A DNA stretch of 64,000 bases, from contig NZ_CP168030.1 of NCBI RefSeq assembly GCF_041529975.1, positions 2,976,001-3,040,000 of the forward strand. Direction: 5' to 3'. Below are positions 36,105-45,145 of the stretch, piece by piece (the stretch's first letter is position 1; each line of letters begins with the position of its first letter). The notes below the pieces were generated by a model that saw nothing but the letters and a program-made list of their open reading frames with translations, searched no databases and had not been told where the DNA came from. Position numbers and translations under genes: made by a program. The stretch comes from Microbacterium maritypicum. Its GTDB lineage: Bacteria; Actinomycetota; Actinomycetes; Actinomycetales; Microbacteriaceae.

Positions 36105-36775
36105 TGGGTACCGTCATCGGAGACATGCTTCCGCTCGCACTCGGCGTCGCGATCAGTCCCATACCGATCATCGCCGCGATCCTGATGCTGCTCTCTCCGA
36201 AGGCGCGAGTGACCAGCGTCGGGTTCCTGCTCGGCTGGCTCGTCGGCATCGTGGCCGCGGTCACGGTGTTCACCCTGCTGTCCTCGATACTCCCCGCGGA
36301 CGACCCCGACGTCTCCCATCCGATCCGCGGTGTGGTGCAGCTCGTGCTCGGTCTGCTCCTGTTCGTCCTGGCCTTCGGGCAGTGGCGCAAGCGGCCGAAG
36401 GCCGGTGAAGAGGCCGCCCTCCCGAAGTGGATGAAGGCCATCGACACGATCACCTTCCCGGTCGCCCTGGGGCTCGGCTTCCTGCTGTCGGCGGTGAACC
36501 CGAAGAACCTGATCATGGCGGCGGGCGCCGGCACCGACATCGGCGCGGCGGCGCTTCCGGGCGGATCCATCGTGCTGGTGATCGTCATCTACACCCTCAT
36601 CGCCGCTTCGACCGTCCTGGTCCCGGTGGTCGGCTATCTCATCGCCGCCGATCGCCTCCGCGGCCCGCTCGACGCCCTGCGCGGCTGGCTCGCCACCGAG
36701 AACGCCGTCATCATGGCCGTCCTGCTGCTCGTGATCGGGGTGTCCATGATCGGCAAGGGCATCGGAAGCTTCTAG
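36104..36775 (+). CDS. GAP-family (Sap/LysE-like) membrane protein
   Basis: 223 residues, six membrane helices. The repeated pattern near the N-terminus (LPLALGVAISPIPIIAAILMLLSPKAR) and after the central loop (ALGLGFLLSAVNPKNLIMA) is that of the GAP/Sap family, related to LysE exporters and to mycobacterial sulfolipid or glycopeptidolipid-addressing proteins. ATG at 36104 overlaps the SulP stop by one base. Followed 48 bases later by a paralogue. Confidence 0.82.
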   Translation: MGTVIGDMLPLALGVAISPIPIIAAILMLLSPKARVTSVGFLLGWLVGIVAAVTVFTLLSSILPADDPDVSHPIRGVVQLVLGLLLFVLAFGQWRKRPKAGEEAALPKWMKAIDTITFPVALGLGFLLSAVNPKNLIMAAGAGTDIGAAALPGGSIVLVIVIYTLIAASTVLVPVVGYLIAADRLRGPLDALRGWLATENAVIMAVLLLVIGVSMIGKGIGSF

Positions 36776-36823
36776 ACCCGTCACCGACCGGCGCGGGCGA
36801 ACTCGGAGAAGAGGAGCACGGAG

Positions 36824-37540
36824 ATGGGCGAGCTGATCCTGGATCTCATTCCGGTCGCGCTCGGCGTCGTGCTGAGCCCGCTCGCGATCATGGCTCTCGT
36901 CGCGGTGCTGCTGTCGCAGAACGCCAGGGCCAACGGGATCGCGTATCTGCTCGGGTGGTTCCTGGGCCTGGCCGGACTCATGGCGCTCTTTCTGTGGCTG
37001 TTCCCGGTGCTCCAGGTGCATCAACGCGGCGAACCGCCCCTGTGGGTGCCACTCGTCCGCCTTCTCGTCGGTCTCTTCCTCGTCGCCTCCGCCGTCTGGG
37101 TCTATCGGAAGGGCCGGGTGCACGTCCTGCAGATGGCCGCGGCTTCGACTCCGCGCGACGTCGTGGCCGCGTCGCCCCAGCTTCCTGGCTGGCTGCATTC
37201 GGTGGAGTCTTTCCGCCCCGGGCGCACGCTCCTCCTCGGCATCGGGCTCTTCGTCCTGAACCCGGTCGACGCGTCCTGCGCCATCATCGCCGCGCTCGAC
37301 ATCACCCTGTCCGACGTGGATCCGGCCGCGGGAGTCTGGGTCGCAGCCGCCTTCGTCGTGGTGGGCACCCTCCCGATCGCTCTCCCCGTCGTGTACGTCG
37401 TCGTGCGGGGACGGGACGCGCAGCCACTGCTCGACCGCGTCCGCACGTGGATCGCCGGCAACACACACGTGCTCAACGCGGCTCTGCTCCTCGTGATCGG
37501 CGCCCTCCAGCTGCAGAAGGCGCTCGCGGCGTTGCTCTGA
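36824..37540 (+). CDS. GAP-family membrane protein, second copy
   Basis: 238 residues with six membrane helices, paralogous to the preceding gene: PVALGVVLSPLAIMALVAVLLSQNAR and LLLGIGLFVLNPVDASCAI occupy the same places. Divergent in sequence, so an old duplication. A GGAGAAGAGGAG ribosome-site region precedes the ATG. Last gene of the SulP-GAP-GAP operon, convergent with the second LuxR gene. Substrate unknown; amphipathic lipid or small-molecule export is the family inference. Confidence 0.82.
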   Translation: MGELILDLIPVALGVVLSPLAIMALVAVLLSQNARANGIAYLLGWFLGLAGLMALFLWLFPVLQVHQRGEPPLWVPLVRLLVGLFLVASAVWVYRKGRVHVLQMAAASTPRDVVAASPQLPGWLHSVESFRPGRTLLLGIGLFVLNPVDASCAIIAALDITLSDVDPAAGVWVAAAFVVVGTLPIALPVVYVVVRGRDAQPLLDRVRTWIAGNTHVLNAALLLVIGALQLQKALAALL

Positions 37541-37561
37541 GTGACCGGCTTCCTCTGTGCG

Positions 37562-40153
37562 CTACTCGATCCCGAGGGCGTGCGCGGCCGCCGTCACACT
37601 GTCCCGGTCCGAGACGCCGAGCTTGCGGTAGATGTTGCGCACGTGCGTCTTGACGGTGTTCGGGGAGATGAACTCCTCCTGCGCGATCTGACGCAGCGTC
37701 GCGTTGCGGCTCAACGCCAGCAGCACGATGCGTTCGCGATGCGTGAGTTCCGTGTCCACGAGCAACCCCGCGGCGATGAGACGCTCACGGACGGTGTCGG
37801 CGAAGCGGGTCCGGGTTCCTGCGGTCGCCCGCGCGCCCAGCAGTCGGATCACGGCAGGATCGGCCGCGGCGATACGGCGGACGTGCTCCTCCGACTCCGC
37901 CAGCGAGAGCGCCAGGGAGAGCGAGGCCTGTGCCCGCTCGGAGTCACCGGCATGCACATCGAGCGCGGCGGCGACCAGCCAGGCGTCCACCATCGAGGCC
38001 GGCAGCGCACACGTCATCGAGCCGTCGAGAACGGGGGCGAGCGTCTCGCGCGCCACCGCGTGCCGATGATCGTTCAGGGCCGCGATCGCGCGGAGGACCA
38101 CGACCTCACCACTCGTGCCGAGTGCGCGCTCGGTGTCAGCGATGAACTGGTCCCGCAGATTCGGCTCGCCCAGGCGGTCGAAGGCGTGCACGGCGAAGGT
38201 GCCCAGCATCGCGTACCAGTGCGGAGGAAGCGGCATGTCGTCGCGAGGGACCAGCGTCTCGAGCAGCGTGGTCGCCGCCGCACGCGGGTCGGGAGCGCCT
38301 TCGGCGTTCAGCAGCGCCATCAGCCCCTGCAGACCCCTCGATATCGCCGGCTCCGAACCCGAGTCGATGATCGCGGCCGCTTCACGGAAGGTCTGTTCCG
38401 CGTCGACCGCCTGCAGGCGCTCGTACGGAACCCAGTACCGCCACACTCGGGTCACCTCGTAGAAGGGATCGTCCGGCATTCCGAGTTCGCGCCATCTGGC
38501 ATCCAGTCGGGCCCCGGAGGCGAGGACATCGCGCATTCTGCCCCGGAAGAGGGCACTGGTGTTCAGGACGGCGGAGGCCTGGAGCTCCGCCGTGATCGCA
38601 CCGACGGCTCGCGCCTGATCGGCAGCGGAGCGCGCATAGCGCTCGGCGCGGTCCAGGTGACCGACATACAACTCGCCCATCGCCGCCTGCAGGAACGCGT
38701 AGGTGTCGAGCTGGCTCTCTCCCGTGACCGTGTCGAACGCGCGTCCGAGCCGGTCCAGGGCTTCCTCGATCCCCCCACGTCGCACGGCGGTGTGCAGATC
38801 GAGACCCGTCAGCCACTGACGGGTCGCCGCCGACCCGTCCTGGTCGCGCACCGTCGCGAGGACGGCTGCCGCCGCAGAGGCATCGCCGCGGGCGAGCTCC
38901 GCGGCAGCGACCAGCATCTGCACGGCGGGGTCCGACCGGAGCGGAGCGGGCATCGTCCCGATCGCCTCGATCACGGCGCAGGCGTGCCCCGTCAGGATCA
39001 GTTGCATCCCGCACCGACGCAGAACCACGGAGATGCACGCCGGATCCGAGCTCTGCGTGGCGTGTCGCAGCGCAGGAAGATGCTCCTGCTGCTCGGCGAA
39101 CCACTCGGCGGTTTCCTTCTCGAGGCGATCGACGACCGCCCGCCCCCGGTCCCGCAGGCGGGCAGCGAGGAACTCCCGCAGCAGCGGGTGATAGTGGTAC
39201 CAGACGGGGTCGCTGCCGCGCCTCCCCATCAGCACGCTGAGCCGCACGAATCTCTCGACGAGCGCGGCGGCGGGAGCACCGGGGGCGAGTCGGTACGCGA
39301 GGTCGAGCGAGAACGCCTCCGGGACGGAGGTGATGAGGAGGAACTCCCGCAGCTCCTCGTCCAGGTCGGCGAAGACCTCCTCGAGGAAGTAATCGACCAG
39401 CGCCGGCGCATCCCCGCGGAGCGCGCTGTCGGTGATGTCGGCGTGCGCCGCTCCAGCGAGCACCATGAGGCGGAGTCCCGCGGCCCAGCCCTCGGTCCGC
39501 TGGAGAATCTTCGTGATCTCCCCCTGGGAAACCGGGATCCCGTTGGCGCGGAAGAAGGACCGCACCTCCGCGGGGGTGAACGCCAAATCGGCGTTGTCGA
39601 GGTCGAGAGCGATTCCGGCGATACGACGCCGCGCCACGCGGATCAGCCGCGTGCCGCGCCCGGAGAGGACGACGTGTGCGTTGCCGGGGACAGCCTGGAC
39701 GAACGCCGACAGCATGTCGGCCAGGTCCGGTGCGCCGATCAGGTGGACGTCGTCGAAGACGAGCACGATGCGGCGGGGGGTCGCCCGCAGCACGCGCGCG
39801 AGGGACCGACCCGTGTCGCTCGATACCGCTCGGGGAACCTTCGCCAGGCTCTCCTGGAGCCGCGCATCGTCGATCCGTTCGAGCGCCGATCGGAGAAGCG
39901 AGAGATCGACGTCACCGCGCTGGAACGAGACCCACACCACCGCGGTGTCCGGTTCCGCGTCGATCATCTGGGCCCAGCGGGCGAGGAGCCTGGTCTTGCC
40001 GGCTCCGGCCGGGGCGGTGACGAGCGTCAAGGTCCAGGGCTCGTCCATCGCGGCCGTGAGCCGGTCGAGCAGTCGTGGACGCGCGACGTCATCCTCGCCC
40101 GCCTCGGTGACGAACGTCCTCGGTGCATCGTCGTCGCCGATGCTCTCCGTCAT
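37562..40153 (-). CDS. MalT-like LuxR-family regulator, second copy
   Basis: 863 residues with the same architecture as 28337-30883: Walker A VTAPAGAGKTRLL (about 45-57), Walker B IVLVFDDVHL, winged-helix and TPR-like middle, C-terminal LuxR helix-turn-helix (LTHRERIVLLALS and SPNTVKTHVRNIYRKLGV). The ATG at 40151-40153 (MTESIGDDD) is preferred over upstream in-frame ATGs since a G-rich ribosome site lies before it. Regulates unknown genes; it lies between the GAP/SulP operon and the FUSC/SulP genes. Confidence 0.9.
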   Translation of the reverse strand: MTESIGDDDAPRTFVTEAGEDDVARPRLLDRLTAAMDEPWTLTLVTAPAGAGKTRLLARWAQMIDAEPDTAVVWVSFQRGDVDLSLLRSALERIDDARLQESLAKVPRAVSSDTGRSLARVLRATPRRIVLVFDDVHLIGAPDLADMLSAFVQAVPGNAHVVLSGRGTRLIRVARRRIAGIALDLDNADLAFTPAEVRSFFRANGIPVSQGEITKILQRTEGWAAGLRLMVLAGAAHADITDSALRGDAPALVDYFLEEVFADLDEELREFLLITSVPEAFSLDLAYRLAPGAPAAALVERFVRLSVLMGRRGSDPVWYHYHPLLREFLAARLRDRGRAVVDRLEKETAEWFAEQQEHLPALRHATQSSDPACISVVLRRCGMQLILTGHACAVIEAIGTMPAPLRSDPAVQMLVAAAELARGDASAAAAVLATVRDQDGSAATRQWLTGLDLHTAVRRGGIEEALDRLGRAFDTVTGESQLDTYAFLQAAMGELYVGHLDRAERYARSAADQARAVGAITAELQASAVLNTSALFRGRMRDVLASGARLDARWRELGMPDDPFYEVTRVWRYWVPYERLQAVDAEQTFREAAAIIDSGSEPAISRGLQGLMALLNAEGAPDPRAAATTLLETLVPRDDMPLPPHWYAMLGTFAVHAFDRLGEPNLRDQFIADTERALGTSGEVVVLRAIAALNDHRHAVARETLAPVLDGSMTCALPASMVDAWLVAAALDVHAGDSERAQASLSLALSLAESEEHVRRIAAADPAVIRLLGARATAGTRTRFADTVRERLIAAGLLVDTELTHRERIVLLALSRNATLRQIAQEEFISPNTVKTHVRNIYRKLGVSDRDSVTAAAHALGIE

Positions 40154-40251
40154 GGGAACCCCCCGGTCCATCGTTCGACGCCAGGCCAGTAGATATCCGC
40201 AGTATGACACCGCGCAGATAAGGGCTCAAGCGCTTCCGAGAGGACGAAGGT

Positions 40252-41322
40252 CTAGACCGAGGGCGACCTCCGTCGAAGAGCGAGCAACGAGAGGAGAGAC
40301 GGCACGGCTGCCCCGAAGAAGAGCGCCAGCCCGACGCCGAGAAGTGTCTCCAGTGCCCGCTCGAGGAAGCGTGCTCCGGGCTGCTCCGTGGAGTTCACCA
40401 GGATGAAGGTCAGGGCGATGAACGTCGTGAAGCCCGGGGCCACATACCAGCGGCTCCCCTGAGTCGCACACAGGGCACCGACGACGACGCCGGCGACGAG
40501 GCCGATGACGAGATCTCCCGGCGCGAGGACTGCGAAAGCGGCGGCGGCGAAAGCGCCGACGAGCACCGAGATCGCCCGGCCGATGCTGCGCGATATGAGT
40601 TGCCCGCGCACAGGACGCATCACCAGCAGCACCGCTGCCGTCGCCCAGCCGACGTGCTGCAGATCGAGGAGGAAGCCCACAGCGGCGGCGATCGCAGCCG
40701 CGGCACCGAGAAGGAGCCCGTAGACCAGCATCGCCCGACCTCGCGGCACAGGAGCTGCGGGCGGCGGCGGGCCATCTCGCTCCGGCCAGAGCAGGGAGAC
40801 GAGCCACGCGTACAGCGATCCCGCCACCATACTTCCCGCGAGCCCGACGGCTGCCGATGACCAGGGGAAGCTCAGACCGATGCCGATCATCGGCAGGACG
40901 AGGATCAGCACGAGCTGCGCCAGGCGCCCATGCACCGCATTGATGCACGCGAGCACGGCCGCGCCGAAAACCGCGACGACGGCGACGGCGGGCACGGTGG
41001 CGAGCAGCGAACCCACGAGCAGCCCGATCGCACTGAGACCTCCGACGAGGAGGATGACCGCGCGACCGCGTCGCCGAGGCGGAAGCCGGAACGCCGCCGC
41101 GGGAAGAACACCGACGGCGAGAGCGAGACCGAGCGTCGGGCTGAAGGGAGCGACGACCATCGCGGGCAGGGCGAAAGCGATACCGAGACCGAACCTCGCC
41201 CACTGCCAGGTCAGGCCGGCCTGGTCATCCACCCCGACCGCCTCGCCGACGCGATCCGAATGCCTCTCCGCATGCCCGTCCCCCTTGTTCGCCGACGGCG
41301 GTCTCCCGCCATTCGCCCTCAC
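40252..41322 (-). CDS. FUSC-family membrane protein
   Basis: 356 residues with two clusters of about five membrane helices (35-165 and 205-345) separated by a charged, proline-rich loop, as in FUSC/aromatic-acid exporter proteins. The second cluster has ATAAVLLVMRPVRGQLISRSIGRA, close to the family's conserved arginine segment. GTG at 41320-41322 has a TAGGCT hexamer five bases upstream. The role is inferred as efflux of aromatic or other organic acids. The preceding same-strand gene is SulP, 30 bases away. Confidence 0.75.
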   Translation of the reverse strand: MRANGGRPPSANKGDGHAERHSDRVGEAVGVDDQAGLTWQWARFGLGIAFALPAMVVAPFSPTLGLALAVGVLPAAAFRLPPRRRGRAVILLVGGLSAIGLLVGSLLATVPAVAVVAVFGAAVLACINAVHGRLAQLVLILVLPMIGIGLSFPWSSAAVGLAGSMVAGSLYAWLVSLLWPERDGPPPPAAPVPRGRAMLVYGLLLGAAAAIAAAVGFLLDLQHVGWATAAVLLVMRPVRGQLISRSIGRAISVLVGAFAAAAFAVLAPGDLVIGLVAGVVVGALCATQGSRWYVAPGFTTFIALTFILVNSTEQPGARFLERALETLLGVGLALFFGAAVPSLLSLLALRRRSPSV

Positions 41323-41327
41323 GGCTC

Positions 41328-41333
41328 AGCCTA
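41328..41333 (-). promoter_or_regulatory. -10-like element of the FUSC gene
   Basis: TAGGCT on the minus strand, ending five bases before the GTG start. Confidence 0.4.
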
Positions 41334-41352
41334 GGCACCGCTCGATCAGCCG

Positions 41353-43026
41353 TCAGCGTGCATCATCGAGTTCACCAGGGTGAACGCCGCCTCCCGCCGC
41401 CGCTGGGCGATGGGCGGTGGCGGCCGTCGCCATCCCCTCCCGCACGGTGTCGTGCACGCGACCGGCCGCGCGCAGCGCCGTGAACCACGGCGTGCGTCCG
41501 GCGACAGCGGCGGCCGGTTCAGGGAGCGCGGCCAGGTGAAGCTCCGTGTCGCGCTGTGCGAGCTCCCGGTCGAGGTTCTCGAGCGCCTCGAGCACGGTGA
41601 TGGTCATGACCTCCTGCTGCCTCATCCCGAGCACGAGAGCCGCGACCTCCTCTTCCTCGCCGTCGACGATCTCGAGAAGCCTGCGCTCGTTGACCAGCGC
41701 ATTCGCGGTGTACAGCCCGCGCTCCAGGTGGATGCCGAGCACGCCGGCGATCCTTCCCACCACGCGGATCCTCGGGACGTTCACTTCGCGCAGCACGAGG
41801 ATCAGCGTCACCACGACGCCGACGGCGACGGCCGACAACAATCCCGCGGTGAGCCCGATGATCGCGACCGACAGCGCGATCCAGAAGTCGACGCGGCTGA
41901 TCCGAGCCCATCGCAGCAGCTCCGGGACGTTGATGAGCCCCGCGACCGCGACGAAGACCATGGCGGCCAGGGTGGCCTCGGGCATGAGGCTGAGGACAGG
42001 GCCGAGGAACAGGGCGACCAGGACGGCGAGCACGACCGTGACGACCGTCGCCAGCTGGGATCGCGCCCCGGCACTCTGGTTCACCGCGCTCTGCGAGAAA
42101 CCACCCGCCGCGGGCATGGTGCCGAAGAACGAGCCGACGGTGTTCGCCGCACCGGTGGCGAAGAGTTCCTGGTTGCTGTCGATCTGTGGTTCGTCCGCGG
42201 TGCGCAGGCTTCGGGCGACGGCTGCGGACTCGAGAAAAGCCATGACGGCGATCGCGAGGGCACCGGGAACGAGCGCGGTGACCTGCGCCAGGTCGGGCAA
42301 TCCGGGAACGGGCAGTCCGCTCGGCACGGCGGCGATGAGACTCACTCCGAGTCGGTCGATCCCGCCGAGCCAGACCAGGAGGATCCCGCCGACCACGACG
42401 ACGAGTGTCCCCGGGACCTTCGGCACCCAGCGCTTCAGCACCACCAGCAGCACCACCGAGCCTGCCGACAGCGCGACCGTCGGCCAGTTGACGCTGCCGA
42501 ACGCCTCTCCGACGGCGGCCAACGATCGGAAGAACCCGTGCCCCGAGAAGTTGTAGGTCTCCCCCAGCAGCTTCGGCAGCTGACCGACGGCCACCGTGGC
42601 GCCGACGCCGATCTTGAGTCCGAGCACCGTGGCCCCGCTGATGTTCTCGACGAGGGAGCCGAGTCGGCCGACCCGGGCGAGAAGCAGGATGATTCCGACC
42701 AGCAGCGTGAGCATCATCAGGGAGCCGATCGCGTCCTCCGCGCCGGCTGCGACCCCGGCGGAGACGAGGGTCGTCGCCGTGAGCGTCGCGATCGTCGAGG
42801 TCGTCGAGACGCTCATCGCCCGGCTGCCTCCGAGGGCGGCGTAGACCACCATCGGCACGATGCACGTGTACAGCCCCATCTGGACGGGAAGGTTCGCGAT
42901 CGTCGCGTACGCCATCGCCTGCGGGACCACCACGGCACCGGCCGAGAGTCCGGCGACCACGTCTCGGACGACCCATCTGGTCTGGTAACCCGCCAGCGTG
43001 CTGAACAGCCAGGACGGTCTGGTCAC
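41353..43026 (-). CDS. SulP-family anion transporter, second copy
   Basis: 557 residues. Sulfate-transporter core starting with AGAVVVPQAMAYATIANLPVQ, with TMPAAGGFSQSAVNQSAGARS and the SSTSRT-equivalent region in the middle, and about twelve helices. The C-terminal STAS domain (about 420-520) is degenerate, lacking the usual phosphorylatable Ser/Asp context, and the tail is alanine-rich. GTG start with AGGAGG five bases upstream. Only distantly like the SulP at 34425. Divergent from the MarR gene across a 150-base gap. Confidence 0.88.
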   Translation of the reverse strand: MTRPSWLFSTLAGYQTRWVVRDVVAGLSAGAVVVPQAMAYATIANLPVQMGLYTCIVPMVVYAALGGSRAMSVSTTSTIATLTATTLVSAGVAAGAEDAIGSLMMLTLLVGIILLLARVGRLGSLVENISGATVLGLKIGVGATVAVGQLPKLLGETYNFSGHGFFRSLAAVGEAFGSVNWPTVALSAGSVVLLVVLKRWVPKVPGTLVVVVGGILLVWLGGIDRLGVSLIAAVPSGLPVPGLPDLAQVTALVPGALAIAVMAFLESAAVARSLRTADEPQIDSNQELFATGAANTVGSFFGTMPAAGGFSQSAVNQSAGARSQLATVVTVVLAVLVALFLGPVLSLMPEATLAAMVFVAVAGLINVPELLRWARISRVDFWIALSVAIIGLTAGLLSAVAVGVVVTLILVLREVNVPRIRVVGRIAGVLGIHLERGLYTANALVNERRLLEIVDGEEEEVAALVLGMRQQEVMTITVLEALENLDRELAQRDTELHLAALPEPAAAVAGRTPWFTALRAAGRVHDTVREGMATAATAHRPAAAGGGVHPGELDDAR

Positions 43027-43140
43027 TGCATCCTCCTGCCTCCGTGTGGTCGTCCGGCCGAGCGTACTGCGGTCGGGACTCACCATGAACCGCATCTCAC
43101 CCTGCAGGGGTGGCCCTTCGCCAAGGCGGGCCACCCGCTT

Positions 43141-43158
43141 TAAGTTGTGCACAACTTA
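43141..43158. promoter_or_regulatory. 18-bp perfect palindrome, probable MarR operator
   Basis: TAAGTTGTGCACAACTTA is identical on both strands and overlaps the -35 of the MarR promoter. Position and symmetry fit autorepression by the MarR dimer encoded 22 bases downstream. Confidence 0.75.
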
Positions 43159-43173
43159 CTTGCGTGCAATACT
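43145..43173 (+). promoter_or_regulatory. Promoter of marR-type gene
   Basis: -35 TTGTGC (43145-43150), 17-base spacer, -10 AATACT (43168-43173), then six bases to the ATG at 43180: a leaderless arrangement with near-ideal spacing. The -35 lies inside the palindrome. Confidence 0.65.
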
Positions 43174-43179
43174 CATCGC

Positions 43180-43647
43180 ATGGCCATGACCGACGAGATG
43201 GTGTGCTTCTCGCTGTACTCCGCATCACGCGCGACCACGCAGGCGTACCGCACACTCCTCGCCCCCTGGGGGCTGACCTATCCGCAGTATCTCGTGCTGG
43301 CCGCACTGTGGCTCGAAGGAGAGCAGACCATCAGCTCGCTCGGGGCGGTGATGCGACTCGACTCCGGCACGCTCTCGCCCCTCGTGCGTCGTCTGGAACA
43401 GGCGGGACTCGTCACCCGAGTCCGAGGCGAGGCCGACGAACGGGTCGTGACCGTACAGCTCACCGAACGCGGCCAGGCACTTCGCACCGAGGTCGCCCCG
43501 ATCCACGGTGCGGTCGCCGAAGCTGCCGGGCTGAGCGACGACGACCGTCGGCGCGAGCTCATCGCCGAACTGCACGACATCACCGCGCGGCTCCAGCTCC
43601 TCACCGCGAGTCTCTCCGCGCCCGCCCCGGCGGACGCCACCCACTGA
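43180..43647 (+). CDS. MarR-family transcriptional regulator
   Basis: 155 residues, winged helix: dimerisation helix (ATTQAYRTLLAPWGLTYPQYLVL), recognition part (TISSLGAVMRLDSGTLSPLVRRL near 65-85), and the wing RVRGEADERVVTVQLT. It resembles the OhrR/MarR branch with one early Cys (MVCFSLYSAS, residue about 8), a candidate thiol sensor like the reactive Cys of OhrR. The ATG at 43180 fits the leaderless promoter; GTG/ATG upstream lie in the operator. The oxidoreductase gene follows 26 bases later and is the likely target. Confidence 0.88.
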   Translation: MAMTDEMVCFSLYSASRATTQAYRTLLAPWGLTYPQYLVLAALWLEGEQTISSLGAVMRLDSGTLSPLVRRLEQAGLVTRVRGEADERVVTVQLTERGQALRTEVAPIHGAVAEAAGLSDDDRRRELIAELHDITARLQLLTASLSAPAPADATH

Positions 43648-43673
43648 ACCCCTCCACCCGAAAAGGAAGTCCC

Positions 43674-44651
43674 ATGCGCGCACTCATCCACCCGACGTTC
43701 GGCGATCCCGAGCAGGTCCTCCGAATCGAAGACCGCCCCCTGCCCGAGCCCGGCGCCGGCCAGGTTCGTCTTCGGACGGTCCTCTCCCCCATCCACAACC
43801 ACGATCTGTGGACCGTCCGCGGCACGTACGGCTTCAAGCCCGACCTCCCCGCGGCTTCGGGCACCGAGGCGGTCGGCATCGTCGACGCTCTCGGTGCGGG
43901 CGTCGATCACCTCGCCGTCGGCCAGCGCGTCGCGACGGGCGGTACGTTCGGCGCATGGTCGGAGTACTTCCTCGCGAACGCCGCAGGTCTGATCCCCGTG
44001 CCCGACGCCCTCTCGGACGAGGACGCAGCGCAGCTGGTCTCCATGCCGTTCAGCACGATCACCCTGCTGCGTTTCCTCGACGTGCAGCCGGGCGAGTGGA
44101 TCGTGCAGAATGCGGCCAACGGCGCGGTGGGCCGCATGCTCGCCCAGCTCGGCGCCGCCCGCGGCGTCAACGTCCTCGGACTCGTCCGTCGCACCGCCGG
44201 CATCGAGGAGCTCCGGACCCAGGGCATCGAAGGTGTCATCGCCACGGACCAGGACGACTGGCGGGATCAGGTCGCGCAGATCACCGGCGGCGCACCGATC
44301 GTCGCGGGCGTCGACTCCGTCGGCGGGTCTTCGGCGGGCGACGTGCTGTCGCTCCTTGCCGAGGGCGGCACGCTCGTGGCATTCGGAGCCATGGACTCCC
44401 CCACGATGGAGATCGCCTCGTCCGACGTCATCTTCAAGCAGGCGACGGTGAAGGGCTTCTGGGGCAGCAAGGTCATGCCCAGCCTCGACCCCGGCACACG
44501 CGGCGAGCTGTTCGGCGAACTGGTCCAGCGGGTCACCGACGGCACCCTGACCCTTCCGGTCGCAGGCATCTTCGACGCCGCCGACATCGGCGCGGCTGTG
44601 CAGGCGAGCAACACCGCCGGGCGCATCGGAAAGGTGCTGCTGCGCTTCTGA
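43674..44651 (+). CDS. MDR-type zinc-binding-dehydrogenase-family / quinone oxidoreductase
   Basis: 325-residue medium-chain dehydrogenase. An N-terminal GroES-like domain (EDRPLPEPGAGQVRLRT, LPAASGTEAVGIVDALG) is followed by a Rossmann domain with a nucleotide loop in NAANGAVGRMLAQLGAARG. The catalytic zinc ligands of alcohol dehydrogenases are not evident (NHDLWTVRG instead of a Cys ligand), so it is probably a zinc-free NADPH:quinone or enoyl reductase. AAAAGGAAG precedes the ATG. Its place after a thiol-type MarR suggests induction by electrophiles or quinones (inference). Confidence 0.85.
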   Translation: MRALIHPTFGDPEQVLRIEDRPLPEPGAGQVRLRTVLSPIHNHDLWTVRGTYGFKPDLPAASGTEAVGIVDALGAGVDHLAVGQRVATGGTFGAWSEYFLANAAGLIPVPDALSDEDAAQLVSMPFSTITLLRFLDVQPGEWIVQNAANGAVGRMLAQLGAARGVNVLGLVRRTAGIEELRTQGIEGVIATDQDDWRDQVAQITGGAPIVAGVDSVGGSSAGDVLSLLAEGGTLVAFGAMDSPTMEIASSDVIFKQATVKGFWGSKVMPSLDPGTRGELFGELVQRVTDGTLTLPVAGIFDAADIGAAVQASNTAGRIGKVLLRF

Positions 44652-44706
44652 TCCGCATCTCGACATCGGGGTTCCGCACGTCGGAGCCCCGGTGCAGAGT
44701 GTGGGC

Positions 44707-45108
44707 ATGGAGATCACACTCGCCAGCCCCGAAGGGCTCGTCGTCAGTCCCGCATTCAGCCACGTCGCCGTCGTGCCGCCGGGCGCGACCACGATCTACG
44801 TCGGCGGCCAGAACGGCATCGATGCCACCGGAGCGATGGTCTCGTCCGATGCCGCCGACCAATCGCTGCGCGCCGTCGAGAACGCCCGCATCGCGCTGGA
44901 GTCCGCCGGCGCCGGACTCGACGACGTGATCAGCTGGACAGTCCTGATCCATCAAGACGCCGACCTGCGCGCGGCGTACGGCGCGGTCGCCTCCAGGCTC
45001 GCGCGAGAAGGCGCACCGCCTCTGGTCACGGCGGCTCTCGTCGCCGGCCTGGGGGTTCCCGGTGCCCTCATCGAAGTGAGCGCAGTCGCTGCCGTCGTCC
45101 GAGGCTGA
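44707..45108 (+). CDS. RidA/YjgF-family protein
   Basis: 133 residues, single RidA domain: YVGGQNGIDATGAMV, the helix QSLRAVENARIALESAGAGLDDVISWTV in two parts, and the C-terminal GALIEVSAVAAV. The conserved Arg of active imine deaminases, expected near ALVAGLGVPGALIEV, is not present at its usual place, so enamine deaminase activity is doubtful. The ATG at 44707 is six bases after a CAGAGT hexamer; a GTG at 44692 is also in frame. Confidence 0.82.
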   Translation: MEITLASPEGLVVSPAFSHVAVVPPGATTIYVGGQNGIDATGAMVSSDAADQSLRAVENARIALESAGAGLDDVISWTVLIHQDADLRAAYGAVASRLAREGAPPLVTAALVAGLGVPGALIEVSAVAAVVRG

Positions 45109-45145
45109 TCCCCGGGGCCGCGGGTGCCACGTCCCGACTGCCGGC

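Noticed and set aside
37541..40192. 883-codon open frame on the plus strand
   Set aside because: Antisense to the second MalT-like LuxR gene. High G+C content keeps shadow frames open.
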